A stretch of 64,000 bases of DNA from Heracleum sosnowskyi (taxonomy: Eukaryota; Streptophyta; Magnoliopsida; Apiales; Apiaceae), in NCBI GenBank assembly GCA_030848705.1, contig CM061243.1, positions 110,880,674-110,944,673 on the forward strand. Reading direction: 5' to 3'. Shown in pieces: positions 48,607 through 61,672 of the stretch (its first letter is position 1; each line of letters starts with the position of its first letter). The position numbers and the translations under genes are program-made. The notes under the pieces are model-generated. The model was not told where the DNA came from. It was given only the letters and a program-made list of their open reading frames with translations, and made no database searches.

Positions 48607-49494
48607 ATGACGACGATGCAGCATTTTAGTCATCTGGAGCACAACCTTATCTTGAAAGATGAAGATCTTTGTGAGTATAAACCTACATGTTATGCTTGTA
48701 ATAAACCAATCATAACAACAGTACAAGGCTCTGCCTACACTTGTACTATTTGTGAGGGTTTCTTCCTTCACAAGAGATGTGCAGAGCTGCCAACACAGAT
48801 TAATCACCCTACGCACAACAAGCACGCACTCACTTTACTCCCACGTATCTTACCTCGAATCTTCTGTGACATTTGTAAGCATAAATGGGAGCACTTTGCA
48901 TATAGATGTGAAGATTGTGATTTTGATATATGCATACTCTGTACTTTTGAGGAAGATCGAGTGTTTCGTCATATAAGTCATGATGATCACTCTTTCAACT
49001 TGATTAGGAGGGAAGCATTATTTGATTGTGATGCTTGTGGACAAGAAGCTAAAGATTTGTCATATACATGTAACAACTGTGACTTTTGGATCCATAAAAG
49101 CTGTGCTTCTTCCACAACCACAGTTTCTATGCCTAGTTTTCACGGTCACCCTATGCAGCTCATCTTTGCTATTCCGGATATGCATCGCAATTCTAATCAG
49201 TTTTGTGGGAAGTGCAAGAAATTAGTTCGCAAAAACTATTGGTCTTACTATTGTCAAGAATGCACATATTTTGTGCATCTCAGATGTGCTACATCCGCAG
49301 ATACGACGTGAGTACTGTTAATCAATTCGTCGTCTCAGCCATAGTTGATTGTTTGTCTACGCAGTCCTAACATATTTCTTCTCATCCTTTTCAGGATTCA
49401 TGCAGAAAAAGATGATGCTGCTCAGTCTCTTCATGCTACCCTTTCGTTGCTGGATTTTATTTCAAACATGATTAGTTGTTTATCTTCTTGTTAG
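48607..49494 (+). CDS. Cysteine/histidine-rich C1 (DC1) domain protein, copy C, intact
   Basis: Two exons, 48607-49307 and 49395-49494, joined by an 87-bp GT-AG intron (gtgagt...tttcag) with the Thr codon split AC/G, give 266 residues. The open frame extends a few codons 5' of ATG 48607 without another ATG; the same start is seen in copies A and B. Repeated zinc-binding DC1 units are clear: HFSHLEH...CYACNKP...CTICEGFFLHKRC; CDICKHKWEHFAYRCEDCDF; HDDHSFNLIRREALFDCDACG...CNNCDFWIHKSC; and CGKCKKLVRKNYWSYYCQEC. Each has the CxxC pairs and the His-x3-Cys end of plant C1-like fingers. The family is large and plant-specific, with members tied to defence and stress. The specific role here is unknown. 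It is the only copy of three that can make a full protein. Confidence 0.92.
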
Positions 49495-49821
49495 ATAGTT
49501 TGAATCATTAATCATGTAATTTAGCTACTTGTGTTTATACCTTAAAGCATAAGGTTTTTCTTCAGTAAGCATGTCATGCCATGAATGATCGACATAAGGA
49601 CCATAATACTAGATTGGATCATACCAGAATGGAAATAATTGAAGCCATCCTTGCACAAACCAGCATTGACTACTACTTCAATTTATTGTTTTAATCCTTA
49701 AGTTATCATCTTTTTTGGCAAACAAATATCAACTGTAATATGAAATTTGAAATATCAACTGTAATGTCAAAATATGTTAGAAGCTAAAGCTTTTTCTTCA
49801 TAGTTACATTGATTATAAAAA

Positions 49822-50090
49822 GAGTAAAGTGCAAAATTGTGGCTGAACTTTACCCGCATTAGCATTTTGGTGGCCACACTTTTAAATTTGTAATTTGGTG
49901 GCCAGATATTGCTTTTAATTTTCAAAAAGGTGGCTAAGAGCCATTTTTTAGAATTTTTTTTTTAAAAAAGTGGCCCTTAGCCATCTTTTCAAAAGATAAA
50001 AGTAATGTCTAGCCTTGCAAATTTAAAAATCTGGCCACCCACCAAAATGCAAAATGAGGTTAAGTTCAGCCACAAATTTGTAATTTACTC
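49822..50090. mobile_element. MULE-type foldback MITE (269 bp)
   Basis: Inverted ends gagtaaagtgcaaaattgtgg and ...cacaaatttgtaatttactc extend inward as a nearly complete foldback (ggtggccac / gtggccacc-type arms). The 9-bp direct repeat ttataaaaa flanks it (49813-49821, 50091-50099). It is non-coding. Confidence 0.88.
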
Positions 50091-50099
50091 TTATAAAAA

Positions 50100-51867
50100 T
50101 ATGTTGGATTTTGTTTTTTTGCAATCAAATGAATTTTACTTAAAATTCTTACTAAGTCTTCCAAAACAAATTTATGCTATTAACTTTTAAAAATTTTATA
50201 ATATAAATATAATAAATTTAATTTGATTCTGACTTTTTTATTTTAATATTTATATAAAATTTTAAAATGAATACAAATTATTTGATAAATTTTTATTGAC
50301 TTTACCTGGACTTTTCTCAACTTCGTACCAATTGATTCTACTCCATATTTACAAAGTGTCAAGCTAGATATTTTAAATATCACATATTTTTTTTTGTAAA
50401 GAATAAAAAATTATTATAAAATCCAATAAATCCGAAGTTTTTTTAGCTTTGAAAAAGAACAGCTAAACACTTAAAAAATTATTACTAATTCCAAAAAGAT
50501 ATGTTTAAAATGAATGAATAGGATATTTTTAATATCGGATTAAATCTAAAAAAATAGGATACTCATTAAAAGCTAACGAGGGGAGTAAAGAGCAAGTTAA
50601 AACTCAAAAAGGACAGTTTAGAATTTAGATCTGAGGTGTTCAAGTATCAGAGGGGAGCCCCCGTTCTTTTAAACCCCCCCTCTCTCTCTGCTCTCTTTCT
50701 TTCTCCTCAATTTCATCCGCCGTTCACTTTTTTCAGGTAATTAATTTCATTTTTACTCTCTTTTTATATATATATATATATTTATCTGAATTACCTTTTG
50801 CTTGATTGAAACTATGTGTGTGGGTAGTTGCTGAATTTTAGACCTGATTTTGACATTTCGTATATTAGTTGTTTTGATCTGAATTTACATATTCGATTAT
50901 TTTTATTTACTGCTTAATTCGTAATTTTAATCTGATTTTATTGGATAGCAATTTAACTTTCTGTAATATACTGTTAATTGGAGCTCTGCTTGTTTGGTGA
51001 GATAAGTTATATACCTGGCCGGTTCAAAGGATTATCGGGATAAGTTACGGTAATGGTCGGTTAATATATAAATGGGACTGTAATTATAGTGGATGATTAT
51101 TCCGAGGCCTTGGACTTTGTTTTTTAGATTACGAAATGAGCAAGACATAAATGTTTGGTGAGATAAATTGTTTACACGGCCGGTTTTAAATATTATTGGG
51201 ATGAGATAATTTGATTTGAACTATTTACGTCAAGCGTCCACCAGTATATGAATGGCACTGTAGTTATTGTAGGTAGTTATTGTGAGGTCTTTAACTTGTA
51301 ATTTCAATTAGTAATGAGCAATACGTAAATAGGAAAGTTTTATCTCGTCGTGTGTATGTTCCTTAATGGATCACCAATTAATTGAAACTGATTGTTTCTA
51401 GAAATGTGTGGTTTTATATTAACATTCTATTCCGTAATAAAGTACAACTAGGTTTAGAAACTTGTTTTGAATCTCGGAAGGTCTACTTAAGATAGTTGCT
51501 TCAGATAAACTTACCCGCACATCTCTGATAAACCCTTCTTTCTCTCGGTTTAAACAACCAATACCGAGAGCCTTCGCGGTATCAAGCGACTATTTAATTT
51601 TCTAAACCTGACGTATGATTTACAAATTTAAGAAGCGGTTATCATTAATGCACTCATGCTTATGGAGGATAAATTTAATTACACACGTGCGCGTACACGT
51701 GTATATTTTTAAAGCCTGGCTTGTAAGGTGGCATTTTCATTGAGTATGTATTTTGGTTCTGCTACACTTGCACATTATCTTAGATCCTGCTGATCATCCG
51801 TTTATATTTCATTTTAGGTACAGTAAGGCAGTAAGCATATACACACAGACGCAGACAACAATTTAAT
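50100..51867 (+). other. Promoter and probable 5' UTR with intron of SEC63
   Basis: 50660-50736 is a pyrimidine-rich leader-like stretch (CCCCCCTCTCTCTCTGC) ending in ttttttcag/gtaatt. A GT at 50737 and a ttttag at ~51816 could bound a 5' UTR intron of ~1.1 kb before the ATG at 51868. A (TA)n run lies at ~50766. This is inference; no coding sequence is visible. Confidence 0.4.
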
Positions 51868-54800
51868 ATGGCTGCCTCGGAAGAAAATAGTGGATTGTTT
51901 CCGATTTTCATTTTGACAATACTTGCGATTCCTTTAGTGCCATATACAATACTAAAATTATGCAGTGCTGCCTCAAAAAAAGCGAAGCCCATCCACTGTG
52001 ACTGTTCAGTTTGCTCTCGATCAGGAAAGTATCGTAAGTCAATGTTTAAACGGGTAAGTTCCTACTCTTGCAATCGTTAATTTACCTGTATGAGTTATTG
52101 TTATCTTGTTTCTAGTTTAACTTGTTCTTTTTCTTTTTCTAAATTTCTCTTGCAGCTCTCAAACCTCTCAACATGTAGTAACATGACACTCGTGCTTCTG
52201 TGGGTTGTTATGGGTGTTCTTGTTTATTACATTAAACATATAAGTCGTGAGGTAATTACTTTTACGAAATGTTGTGTTTTGATGGTTTCTGATCAGAGGG
52301 GATATTTATTTTGTTTCCATTGTTTCCATGTTAGATACAAGTATTCGACCCGTTCACTATACTTGGGTTAGAATCTGGAGCTTCAGATTCTGAAATAAAA
52401 AAAGCTTATAGGAAGCTTTCTATACTATACCATCCTGATAAAAATCCAGATCCAGGTTGGAGGTGTTTCGGTTCTTTAAATATGTTAGTTGCTTTTTTCA
52501 TCGTACGTAAATTAAAATCCTAAAAACATCCATTGCTTGTGTTCTATAATTATTCAGATGCAAACAAGTATTTTGTGGAGTCCATATCCAAGGCTTATCA
52601 AGCTTTGACAGATCCAATTTCACGTGAGAATTATGAAAAATATGGCCATCCTGATGGTAGGCAGGTATGTACCTTAATCTTGTGGAACAACCTTTTTATT
52701 CATTTATGATATAATTCATCATACAATGTCTAAATTGTATATATTAAAACTGCTATACCATGTCTGGATGTAGGGGTTCCAAATGGGAATAGCTCTACCT
52801 CAGTTTCTGCTTAATTTTGATGGTGCATCTGGTGGAATATTGTTGCTTTGGATTGTAGGAGTTTGTATTCTTTTGCCCTTGGTGATTGCTGTTGTATATC
52901 TATCACGATCATCCAAATACACTGGAAATTATGTCATGCACCAGACACTGTCAGCTTATTATTACTTTATGAAGCCTTCCTTGGCCCCGAGGTAGGATTT
53001 ATATTTCACTACATATGAGCGTTAAGAGTCTTTCAATTTTTTTGTGGAGTCATTTATAATACCAAGAAGATCTTTATCCATGTTCAGATGATTTGTATTA
53101 TTTATTTTGCAAGTGCCAGCAAGCATTTCTTTTTGCACTGTGATCCTTTCAGTGTTATGTTGGTCCTTGTCTGTGAAATACCCCTACTGGGGTTCTGTCA
53201 ACGAAATCTGAGTTTAAGAACTTGGCATAATTAAGGTGTAGCACACTTCTAAAAGTACATGTATTCAAATGACATTCAATATGGGCCCTTGTGATATTAC
53301 CATGTAAAGAGTAGTTTAGGTTACTCCCTAAGTTGTGGCTTACAGATATTTACTATCCCCATTGTCTCTATTGCATTTAAGACTGAGGCGGCAATAATTT
53401 CACTGAGGATATGCATAGGCTTAATTTTTAGATAATCTACACATAGCCCTTTTACTTTGTTTGGCAGGAATAAATATCTCTAATCATTATTTAGCAAAAA
53501 AATAAGAACTCTATTCATTGCCATTTGATCAATTGATTGTAGTATATGAGCTGGTATACATGTATCCATAATTCCATAGTAATCATTCTTATCTGATACC
53601 TAATATTACAGCAAAGTCATGGACGTGTTTATTAAGGCTGCTGAGTACATGGAAATTCCAGTCCGTAGGTCTGATGCTGAACCTCTTCAGAAGCTTTTTG
53701 TGGTGGTTCGTAGTGAGTTGAATTTGGACCTTAAAAACATAAAGCAAGAGCAGGCAAAGTTTTGGAAGCAGCATCCCGCACTTGTCAAGGTAGATTCTTG
53801 TTGAAAGTCAAATTACTTGGTGGTGCATCTAATGAAGTGCGGGAAATTAATTTTAAGCTTTGAATTTGGAGTTCCGTATCTTATATTGAGTCTAAATCTT
53901 ACTGCCCTCTCTTTTTCTTTTTTTTTGCAGACAGAGTTGTTAATTCAAGCCCATTTAACCCGTGACACGGCAGCTTTGTCACCCGAGTTGCAGCGAGACT
54001 TTAAGCGCGTGTTAGAGCTTGCACCTCGCCTTCTTGAAGAGCTAATGAAAGTTAGTTTCTGAATTTACTCTTCACAAATATATAGATATATAGATATATG
54101 GAAGTGTTAATGGTCATAACAAAAATCCATTAGTTATTTCATATTTTGAACTGATCATAGGCTGTAAGTGAGAAATTGGCTCAAATAAGCCATAATTGTG
54201 AACTTGGTGAGGTCCTGTAATCTTTTTCCTCCATTCTGCAATATCAAGAACCGTATGTTAACTTTTGTCCATGTAATAGGTTATGTGTGTGTATATATAT
54301 ATTGTGTGTGTGAAGTGTGTACTTCTCTCCCATTCAATATCTGTCTACCCCTACCTTGTGGATGTATCACCAGAGAACCCCTACTTTGAGGATGTGTCAC
54401 CAGAGATTTTTCCGCTTCTTTGTAGTGCAGTATTTATGAGATCATGTGTACTCACCATCTCTTACCTTTCATGCCTTTTCTTCATTATGTGAGGATTGCT
54501 TCTTCGTAAGGGCTAAAGCATAACAGGCCTTGCACATTCTAAAACAATCTATTCAAATTCTTGAAGCATAGTTAGAATTTGAATTTATGTGTAACCTGCC
54601 ATTTATTGATAATGCATCGATACCATATGCAGATGGCTGTTATACCGCGGACAGCTCAGGGTCATGGTTGGCTAAGGCCTGCAGTGGGGGTGGTTGAACT
54701 TTCTCAATGTGTTATCCAGGTTCGATAGTAACGGGCTATCTGCTGTATCTGTTCTTTATTTATTCTGAATTTTTTTGTGGAAACATCAATTCGTAAAGTT

Positions 54801-57640
54801 CTCTCAACTAGTTTTAATATGTTAAACCATATGCCTACCTTGGTGATTCTGTAATAGCTCAATAAACATACAATATTTATTTCATTATAGTTTTTCTATC
54901 TTAATGAGATAAAAAATTTTATATGTCAAGAACATAAAGAAATTTCGTATAAATAGTTATTGCATACCTTCTCCTTCTCACTGTCAAATTTTCCTTATTT
55001 TTTTCTCCTTCTCACTGTCAAATTTGCCTTATTTTTTCAAACATGTGGTGATATCTTTTTTATTTTAGATTTGTAGTTTCTGATAACATTATCTTCTTCT
55101 TACTGCCACTGGTTTCAACTTGGCGTACTAGTTTAGATTTTAATTATGCGCTGGTTATAGCTTTTCATGTGATTGTGTCCCAGTATTATTGTCTCTGTCT
55201 CCCCCTTTATCCTCTTGCTATGATGAAGTATTAGACTGGATTTTGTTGCAGGCTGTTCCTCTTAGTGCAAAGAAAGCTGGTGGAGGATCTCCTGAGGGCA
55301 ATGCACCATTTCTGCAGCTACCTCATTTTAGTGAAGCTGTCATAAAAAAGATAGCTCGCAAGGTATGTGACTGCTTCATAATTGTGCCTTAATTTATATA
55401 ATTTCTTATCAGTTTGCTGACCGGGCTGTAATTTGTACATCATTCTGTCGTAATTGCAAGTATCTTAAAGTGAACGTGTTAGTCATAAGTCCTCGTCTTT
55501 TGATGGTGTATCTGGCCTTTAGAAGTTTATAATCTGACATTTAGATGGTGAGCATGGAAGTACACACTTATTATTCTGTTCTACTAGTTTGGTAACATAA
55601 ATTGATTCTAATAGATAGATAATTATTATTGAGAATTTCAGGATCCCCAGATCCTGTTCAAAAATTATGTACAGAATGTTATGATAAGCTTACATGTTTG
55701 CCATGTCATTTTGATTAATATTAAATACAATACTTATATTAGATGAAAAAAGAAGTCTAATTAATGAAACAATTCTATCGAAATTTAAACACCGGATATA
55801 GAATAATGGACCCTAGGACAAAGTGTAAATGACGTGTTTGCACTGGCATCCATTTCAGCTTCATTAATATCATCTGGGATATTAAAAAAATGTAAGGTCT
55901 AGTGCGATTTTGAAATTGGTAAAATGTCGCGTGCTACCCTTAAAAAGAAGGAAATATAAAGAAGGAAATCCTACCTCAGTCTTGCACTCAACATATCAGC
56001 TCATACCCCTATCTCAAGTCTCAAAGAAAATGATGAAGAGGAAGAGCGAGAATATGATGGGACGGAGATTGAGCTAAATGAATCCAGAGCTTTTGAATTG
56101 TTGAACGTTATTAATTGATGCTTCATGCTTATTTATTGACAATTCTAATAGTGCCTAGATATGCTCTGTTATGTTTGAAAGTTAAGACTATGTCAAGTTT
56201 TATTTTATTTTTAAGTTTGCGATTAATAATGTTTTTGGCAAAAAAGCTCACCATGGCGCTTTGCGAGTTGCACTTCAAAATTGGGTCTTGCGCTTCTTAA
56301 GAATGTGCGCATTTAACATTGCTGCTGCTAAGAATACCTAGAAATTATATATATTGTGCATCATCTAGTATATAGCTACGGATGGAGTGTATACTTAATT
56401 TGGTAAATCTGCCCAGTTAAACAAAATTATTGGAAAGAGGAATTGTGGACTTGCATATATTTTTTAATAAATGACGTAGTAATTAGAATCAACTCGATGA
56501 AACTTAACTAGGACCTGTGTATGAGCTACATGACATTGGTATTGGGAATAGTGATGCAGCTTACTTGATACTAGCCTCATTTGTGAACAAAGAGATCTCG
56601 AAAAGTGTTCTTTAATATCTGTAGTGAACTAGTGACAGCATAGTTGACCTTTAAGAACAATTTGATGTATGTTACTATGTTCTTCCCTTGAAATGAAAAA
56701 CTATGTTGTACTTGCCGTCAGGCAAGGCCTCTGTTCTGTTCTATTTTTCTGAACTTGGTTCATTTAAATATATCTCTCATCTTTTTTCTAATGTTGGGTT
56801 GCCTTTCCTTTTCAGAAAGTGAGGTCATTTCAGGATCTGCGTGATATGACGCTTCAGGACCGTGACGAGCTGCTTTCTCAAGTTGCTGGTTTCACTGCTG
56901 CTGATGTACAAGACGTGGAAAGGGTTTTAGAGATGATGCCTTCCTTAACAGTCGACATTACTTGTGAGACTGAAGGGGAAGAGGGTATACAGGAGGGCGA
57001 TGTTGTCACAGTTCAGGCTTGGGTAACGGTCAAACGTGGTAACGGTTTGATCGGTGCCCTCCCCCATGCTCCGTACTATCCCTTTCACAAAGAAGAAAAT
57101 TATTGGTTTCTGCTTGCAGATCCCAATTTAAACAATGTATGGTTTTCTCAGAAGGTCATTTTTATGGATGAAGCTGCAGCAATAACCACTGCATCGAAAG
57201 CAATCGAGGAGTCAATGGAAGGTTCAGGAGCCAGTCCTAAGGAAACTAGCAAAGCTATTAGAGAAGCAGTTGAGAAAGTTAAGGCTGGGTCAAGACTTGT
57301 GATTGGCAAATTCCAAGCACCAGCAGAAGGAAATTATAATCTGACTTCTTATTTACTTTGCGACTCATGGCTTGGTTGTGACAAAAAGACCAGCGTAAAA
57401 GTCAAAGTCTTGAAACGAACTAGAGCTGGTACTCGGGGAGCTCATATGACGGAGGAAGGACCGATAATAGAAGATGGAGCTGAAGAGGAAGAGGAGAATG
57501 AGGAGGAAGAATATGATGAGGATTATGAGAGTGAGTATAGTGAAGATGAAGAAGATGCAAGGGAAACAAATAATAAGGGTGCTGCTAATGAAAATGGCAG
57601 GCAGTCAAATTCACAAAGTTCAGAGTCAGAGGAGGATTAA
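51868..57640 (+). CDS. SEC63: ER translocon component SEC63 / DnaJ protein ERdj2
   Basis: ER-membrane J-protein that recruits the luminal Hsp70 BiP to the Sec61/Sec62 channel for post-translational protein import. Ten coding exons, all GT-AG: 51868-52053, 52156-52251, 52335-52455, 52558-52664, 52774-52991, 53612-53789, 53931-54050, 54633-54719, 55252-55362 and 56816-57640. They total 2049 nt, 682 residues, the usual plant ERdj2 size. Transmembrane segments lie near residues 10-30, 74-92 and 190-213. The J domain (about 99-165) between the second and third has the intact HPD triad at 127-129 (LYHPDKNPD). The C-terminal half is the Sec63/Brl domain, with LPHFSEAVIKKIARKKV and AWVTVKRGNGLIGALPHAPYYPF. 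The tail from ~628 is a run of Asp/Glu, as in the family, where it contacts Sec62. The first codon is the only ATG ahead of the first membrane segment. Confidence 0.95.
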
Positions 57641-57945
57641 GATACTCAAGTGTACTAGTTACTGGAATAAGATACTTAAGTTGTAGGTTCCATTTCAGAA
57701 AGGAAGTTTCATAGAGACAGCATTTGTCTTCAATTTGTGATCGTGTACACTTACTATAATGTTTCATGCTTGTTTTGTAAACTAGAATCTTATACCAGAA
57801 CACAAAGTTCAAAATTACATTTTTGGATACACAATCCCAATTTTCGGAACCAAGTGTTTTGTGTTTTAATTTTTTTTCAGAAACATATTTTGACGTCGTG
57901 GTGGCTAATCTATGGCTAATGGCACAACTTTTGTTTAGGGACTTT

Positions 57946-58409
57946 TAGGGGTGACAGTTTGGGAGCTACTCGAGCTCGGCTCGTAAAATATTTGAATTCG
58001 AGTCGATAATAATCGAGTTGAGCTCGAGCTATTCGAATATCCTACTGAGTCAAGTTTGAGCTTCAAATTAATCGGCTCGTAATATTCGCGAGCCTAATCG
58101 AGCTTTTATTATTTTTAATTTTTATATATTATAAATATATATATTTAGTATTTAGTATTTAGATATAATTTTTATATATAATCGAGTCGAACTCGAACAA
58201 AATCTATCATCTTCGAATTTTTATCAATATTTGGTGAAGTCGATTCGAGCTTTCAAGCCGAACTCGAACATATCAAATTTTTTAGGAGCCGAGTTTCGAG
58301 CTTGAAATTGAAGACTTGGTCAAGCTCGAGCCCGAGTTCGAGCCCAAACTTTTTAGTCGAGTTCGAACTCGAGTCTGACAGTGTTCGGCTCAACTCGATT
58401 ACACCCCTA
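57946..58409. mobile_element. hAT-like MITE rich in CTCGAGCTCGG motifs
   Basis: The left end taggggtgacagtttggg and right end ...cgattacacccctat are inverted. The interior is packed with ctcgagctcg / cgagctcgag and related inverted motifs, a pattern common in dicot hAT-like MITEs. I could not read an 8-bp target duplication, so the family call is tentative. It starts about 300 bp past the SEC63 stop codon. Confidence 0.65.
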
Positions 58410-59307
58410 TGATTATTGTTAAATATGTATATTCATGTAAATCAATTTTTGAATGACTTTCCATTTTTTTGTGTAGTGGTAGAGGTATCGAATTGGGTAA
58501 CAAAAATTGGTACAAATTGATGTGTCAATGGTGATGTGTTATTTGAAAATATTTTTATTGGTGTTATTAATATGAATGCATATGGGTCCATTAATATAGA
58601 GCCAATCAGATTCTAACACGTGTAATTCGGTACATATTTTTGTACCAAATTCGGTACCCCTAGCATTATTCTTTCTTAATAACCTTTTTGATTTCAATAT
58701 ATCTTTCGAAAAAAAATAAACTTTTATGTAACAGTCTTGAAAGCAAAAAATTAAGATTGATATAGAGCCCGTTTTGCTTAGCTTAAAATTATTACTTATG
58801 ATTTAAAATTGCTTAATGTGATAATTGAAAAATGAAAATTTTAAGTTAAAAACTGGTTGGGTAAGTTTACAATATATATAACTTATGAATTATGAAAATG
58901 TATAAAATAAAACAATTTTTTTTTTTTTACTTTTATGAGTTGTGCATACTGGCGATAATTTTGGCTTTTTAAAATAAAATTCAAAAAAATTAAATTAAAT
59001 TAATTGAAAAAAGTACATCCTACCAACTTTTTTCACTAAACTGTTTTTTTAATTTTAAATACTTTTCAATTTATTACACAAACTTGCAAATTTCAGGTTA
59101 AAGCCTGAAGCCTTTTGAAATATTATGAAACTGTACAAAAGAATAGCCCATTGCAATATGATAATATGTGAATTAGAAAAAAGATGATAAAAATATCCAG
59201 CAAAACCAAGTCAGTGTGAGTCTGTGACCATTCAAGCTAGATAAGATAGTGAACATGCTAATAACATTGGTGAAAACTTTGTGAAACCAAGCCAAATAAA
59301 CCAAGCC
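58410..59307. other. Intergenic stretch before PAM68-like; AT-rich
   Basis: No gene is seen. 58765-59130 has short matching inverted pieces (cttaaaattattacttatg / aatttcaggttaaagc) that hint at an old MITE, but the arms are too diverged to be sure. The right end should hold the PAM68-like promoter and leader. Confidence 0.45.
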
Positions 59308-59826
59308 ATGAGAGGCCTTTGCTGTGTTGAACAAAGATTTCTCCACATCACAAAGCCATCACCATTTAAACCAAAACCTCCAGCCCTTCATCCCACAAGA
59401 AAATGGAACATAAAAGCCAAAGCAAAAGGCTTCAGTGGTGCATCAAACAAAAACCTTGTCCAGGTAAAAAAGGGCATGCCTAAAGAACCTGAGAATAGGA
59501 ATGGCAAAGATGATGATGACAAGTTACCACAAGTAGTGTTGGACAGGATGATTAAAAGGATATTGTTGTATGTAGGAGTGCCTTTAGTTACTGGGATAGT
59601 TATGTTACGAGGTTTTGATGTAGTAAAACAACAGAATGTTGTGGATATCCCAAAATGGCTGCCTTTCTTGACTACTTTCATTACTTTTGGTTCTTCTGCA
59701 CTTGGGATAGCCATTGGTACACTTTCTGCAAGCTGGGATGCAGAAAGAGAAGGTTCATTCTTCGGTTTCGAAGAAGCGCAGAGGAATTGGGTTGAAATGT
59801 GGAAAGAAGAAGATGAGTTTAACTAA
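59308..59826 (+). CDS. PAM68-like thylakoid assembly protein
   Basis: Single-exon gene for a 172-residue plastid protein of the PAM68 (DUF3464) family. In Arabidopsis, PAM68 helps photosystem II assembly and PAM68L (NDH assembly) is a paralogue. This copy resembles the latter class, but I cannot separate the two with certainty. ATG 59308 is chosen because the open frame upstream has no other ATG. Residues 1 to about 42 (MRGLCCVEQRFLHITKPSPF...) are Ser/Pro/Lys-rich with no acidic residues apart from one Glu, as in a transit peptide. A Lys/Asp stretch follows, then two membrane segments, RILLYVGVPLVTGIVML and FLTTFITFGSSALGIAIGTL. The family tail SASWDAEREGSFFGFEEAQR is present and ends EDEFN. 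Confidence 0.9.
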   Translation: MRGLCCVEQRFLHITKPSPFKPKPPALHPTRKWNIKAKAKGFSGASNKNLVQVKKGMPKEPENRNGKDDDDKLPQVVLDRMIKRILLYVGVPLVTGIVMLRGFDVVKQQNVVDIPKWLPFLTTFITFGSSALGIAIGTLSASWDAEREGSFFGFEEAQRNWVEMWKEEDEFN

Positions 59827-60635
59827 GAGGTGATTATAGTGCATGCAAATTAGTTTATTATAGGGTTATGTATACTATGGTTAATTTTATGAAGTTTTTG
59901 AAAGCTTTGTTCAATGAGCACGTTGTTGATCACTTGTTACTCCTAATTAGATCATTAATTAGTCATCTTAATCTTTGACATATATGTTTTATCTTTTACA
60001 TTGGTTGAAGCTTTTTCTTTTCAAGAGTTTAATAAATGGTGAATCTAATCTTGTGTGTGTAAGAGATCTCAAACTGTTTTGAGTGAATAATCTAATGAAC
60101 TTGTAAATTAGTTATTTAGTTACAGTAGGCTGCAGGGGTGATGTATATTTTTGGCTTTTATGTGAGACAGACGTGTAGATGAAAACTATAAGGCCCTTAT
60201 CACATGTGTAAACCCATATTATACTCACTAATCACTAATCAATCACTAATCACTTTTTAATTTAATGGAACTACACCCTGTGTGCTTGCAAGTTGCAGCT
60301 TGCGATTTAAAAACTCCTTCACCCATAGTGATGTTTCAACTGGGTTCACGGTAACAACACCTTTCACTCAGAAAATTTTCAATTGAAGAGATACTCAACT
60401 TAATTAGCTGTGTATTTTTGTTAAAAAAAAGTGTTAAGCAGATTTTAACTCATTGTCACTTGACTAAACTTTAACATCACCAAAGAAGCAAAAACAAACG
60501 ATAAGCCAAAAATATCGGTTTTCCTAACCTATCCGTCCGTTTTTGTAATAAAAGTATTGATAGGTATAAATTAGACAAATATCACATATTACCATGATAC
60601 AATTTATCCATGACAATAATACATATTACTATTAA

Positions 60636-60929
60636 TCTATACGTAAAATAATGTGTAAATGATATGCAAAATTATCAATATATCAAATTTGGTTGTAAAA
60701 GTACTAAAGTAACAAATTTAATTATCACAGAATTCAGGTTCAATTCCTACAATTACATGATTAAACAAAATTTATTTATTTGATTTAATATTTTTGGTTT
60801 CACCGTGGGTTCGAATCTCTATAACTGCGTAATTCAAAGATTTATTGATTTGATTTAATTTTTTAGTTTCATTTCTATTTTGATTAATATTTTAATCTTG
60901 ATTCGTGTTTTGCACAGGTTATCGGCTAA
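60636..60929 (+). mobile_element. Short Helitron remnant (294 bp)
   Basis: It starts TCTATACGTAAAATAATG after an A and ends gttatcggCTAA before a T. Internally it keeps aggttcaattcctacaatta and gggttcgaatctctataac units seen in the Helitron at 9419. The terminal hairpin (gtgttttgcacagg) is weak. It is a deleted relative of the same family. Confidence 0.65.
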
Positions 60930-61375
60930 TATTTAATAAAAATAAAAAGTAAGAAAATACGAGCGGATTAAGAAGTTATTAATCACCCAAATATATCTTT
61001 AATTTTTTTTAATTTAATTTTGCAATATCACCCCGAACATATCTAATTATGGTCAACATTCTTTGTGATCATCTTTGAGAAATTGAATTTGTTCTGGTTG
61101 ATAAAGACATTATTTTCATTGTGGGGTGGAAAGCTTTTAATTTTTAAAATTTTGTCCTATATCGTTCTAACTAACTAAAGTTGGCCGTCTTGAATAATTT
61201 GAAAGTATTGTTGATATACTTAATTAATGCGAAGAAAGAAAGTATTTTGAAACAGCAATGTGGTGGGCCGTTGGCAAACGTCGACTAAAATCTACGAACT
61301 ACTTTAAATAAAAGGTTCAAGGAATGTCACAGATCATCTATCTTGACGAGGATGGCTACTCTCCTTAGTTTAGTA

Positions 61376-61672
61376 CTCCTTCCGTCCCCTCCATTCTTTA
61401 CATTGAGATTGTACACGAAAATTAAGAAAAAATATAATTTAATAAATAAAAATAAGAAAAATGAGTAAAGTGGTTGATTAATCTATACTAAACTATAATA
61501 GCTAAACCATAGGATAATTGATAGTTTGGTTAGCACCTTCCTTTTTAGTCACTCATTTCCTTTTTGATTTTCTATATTATAAAACTTTACTATTTTAAAA
61601 AAAATTGAAATATAAATAATTGAGAGTAACATCCCAAAAAGGAAAGTGTAAGAAATGAGAGGACAGATGGAG
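61376..61672. mobile_element. Stowaway-like MITE (about 297 bp)
   Basis: Termini ctccttccgtcccctcc and ...gagaggacagatggag are inverted, flanked by TA on both sides (61374-61375 and 61673-61674). A Helitron-start-like tctatactaaactataatag lies inside at ~61481 and may mark a nested piece. Confidence 0.7.

Noticed and set aside
57946..58409. Cluster of CTCGAG-like sites as a regulatory element
   Set aside because: The inverted ends and motif density fit a common dicot MITE better than a promoter or enhancer.
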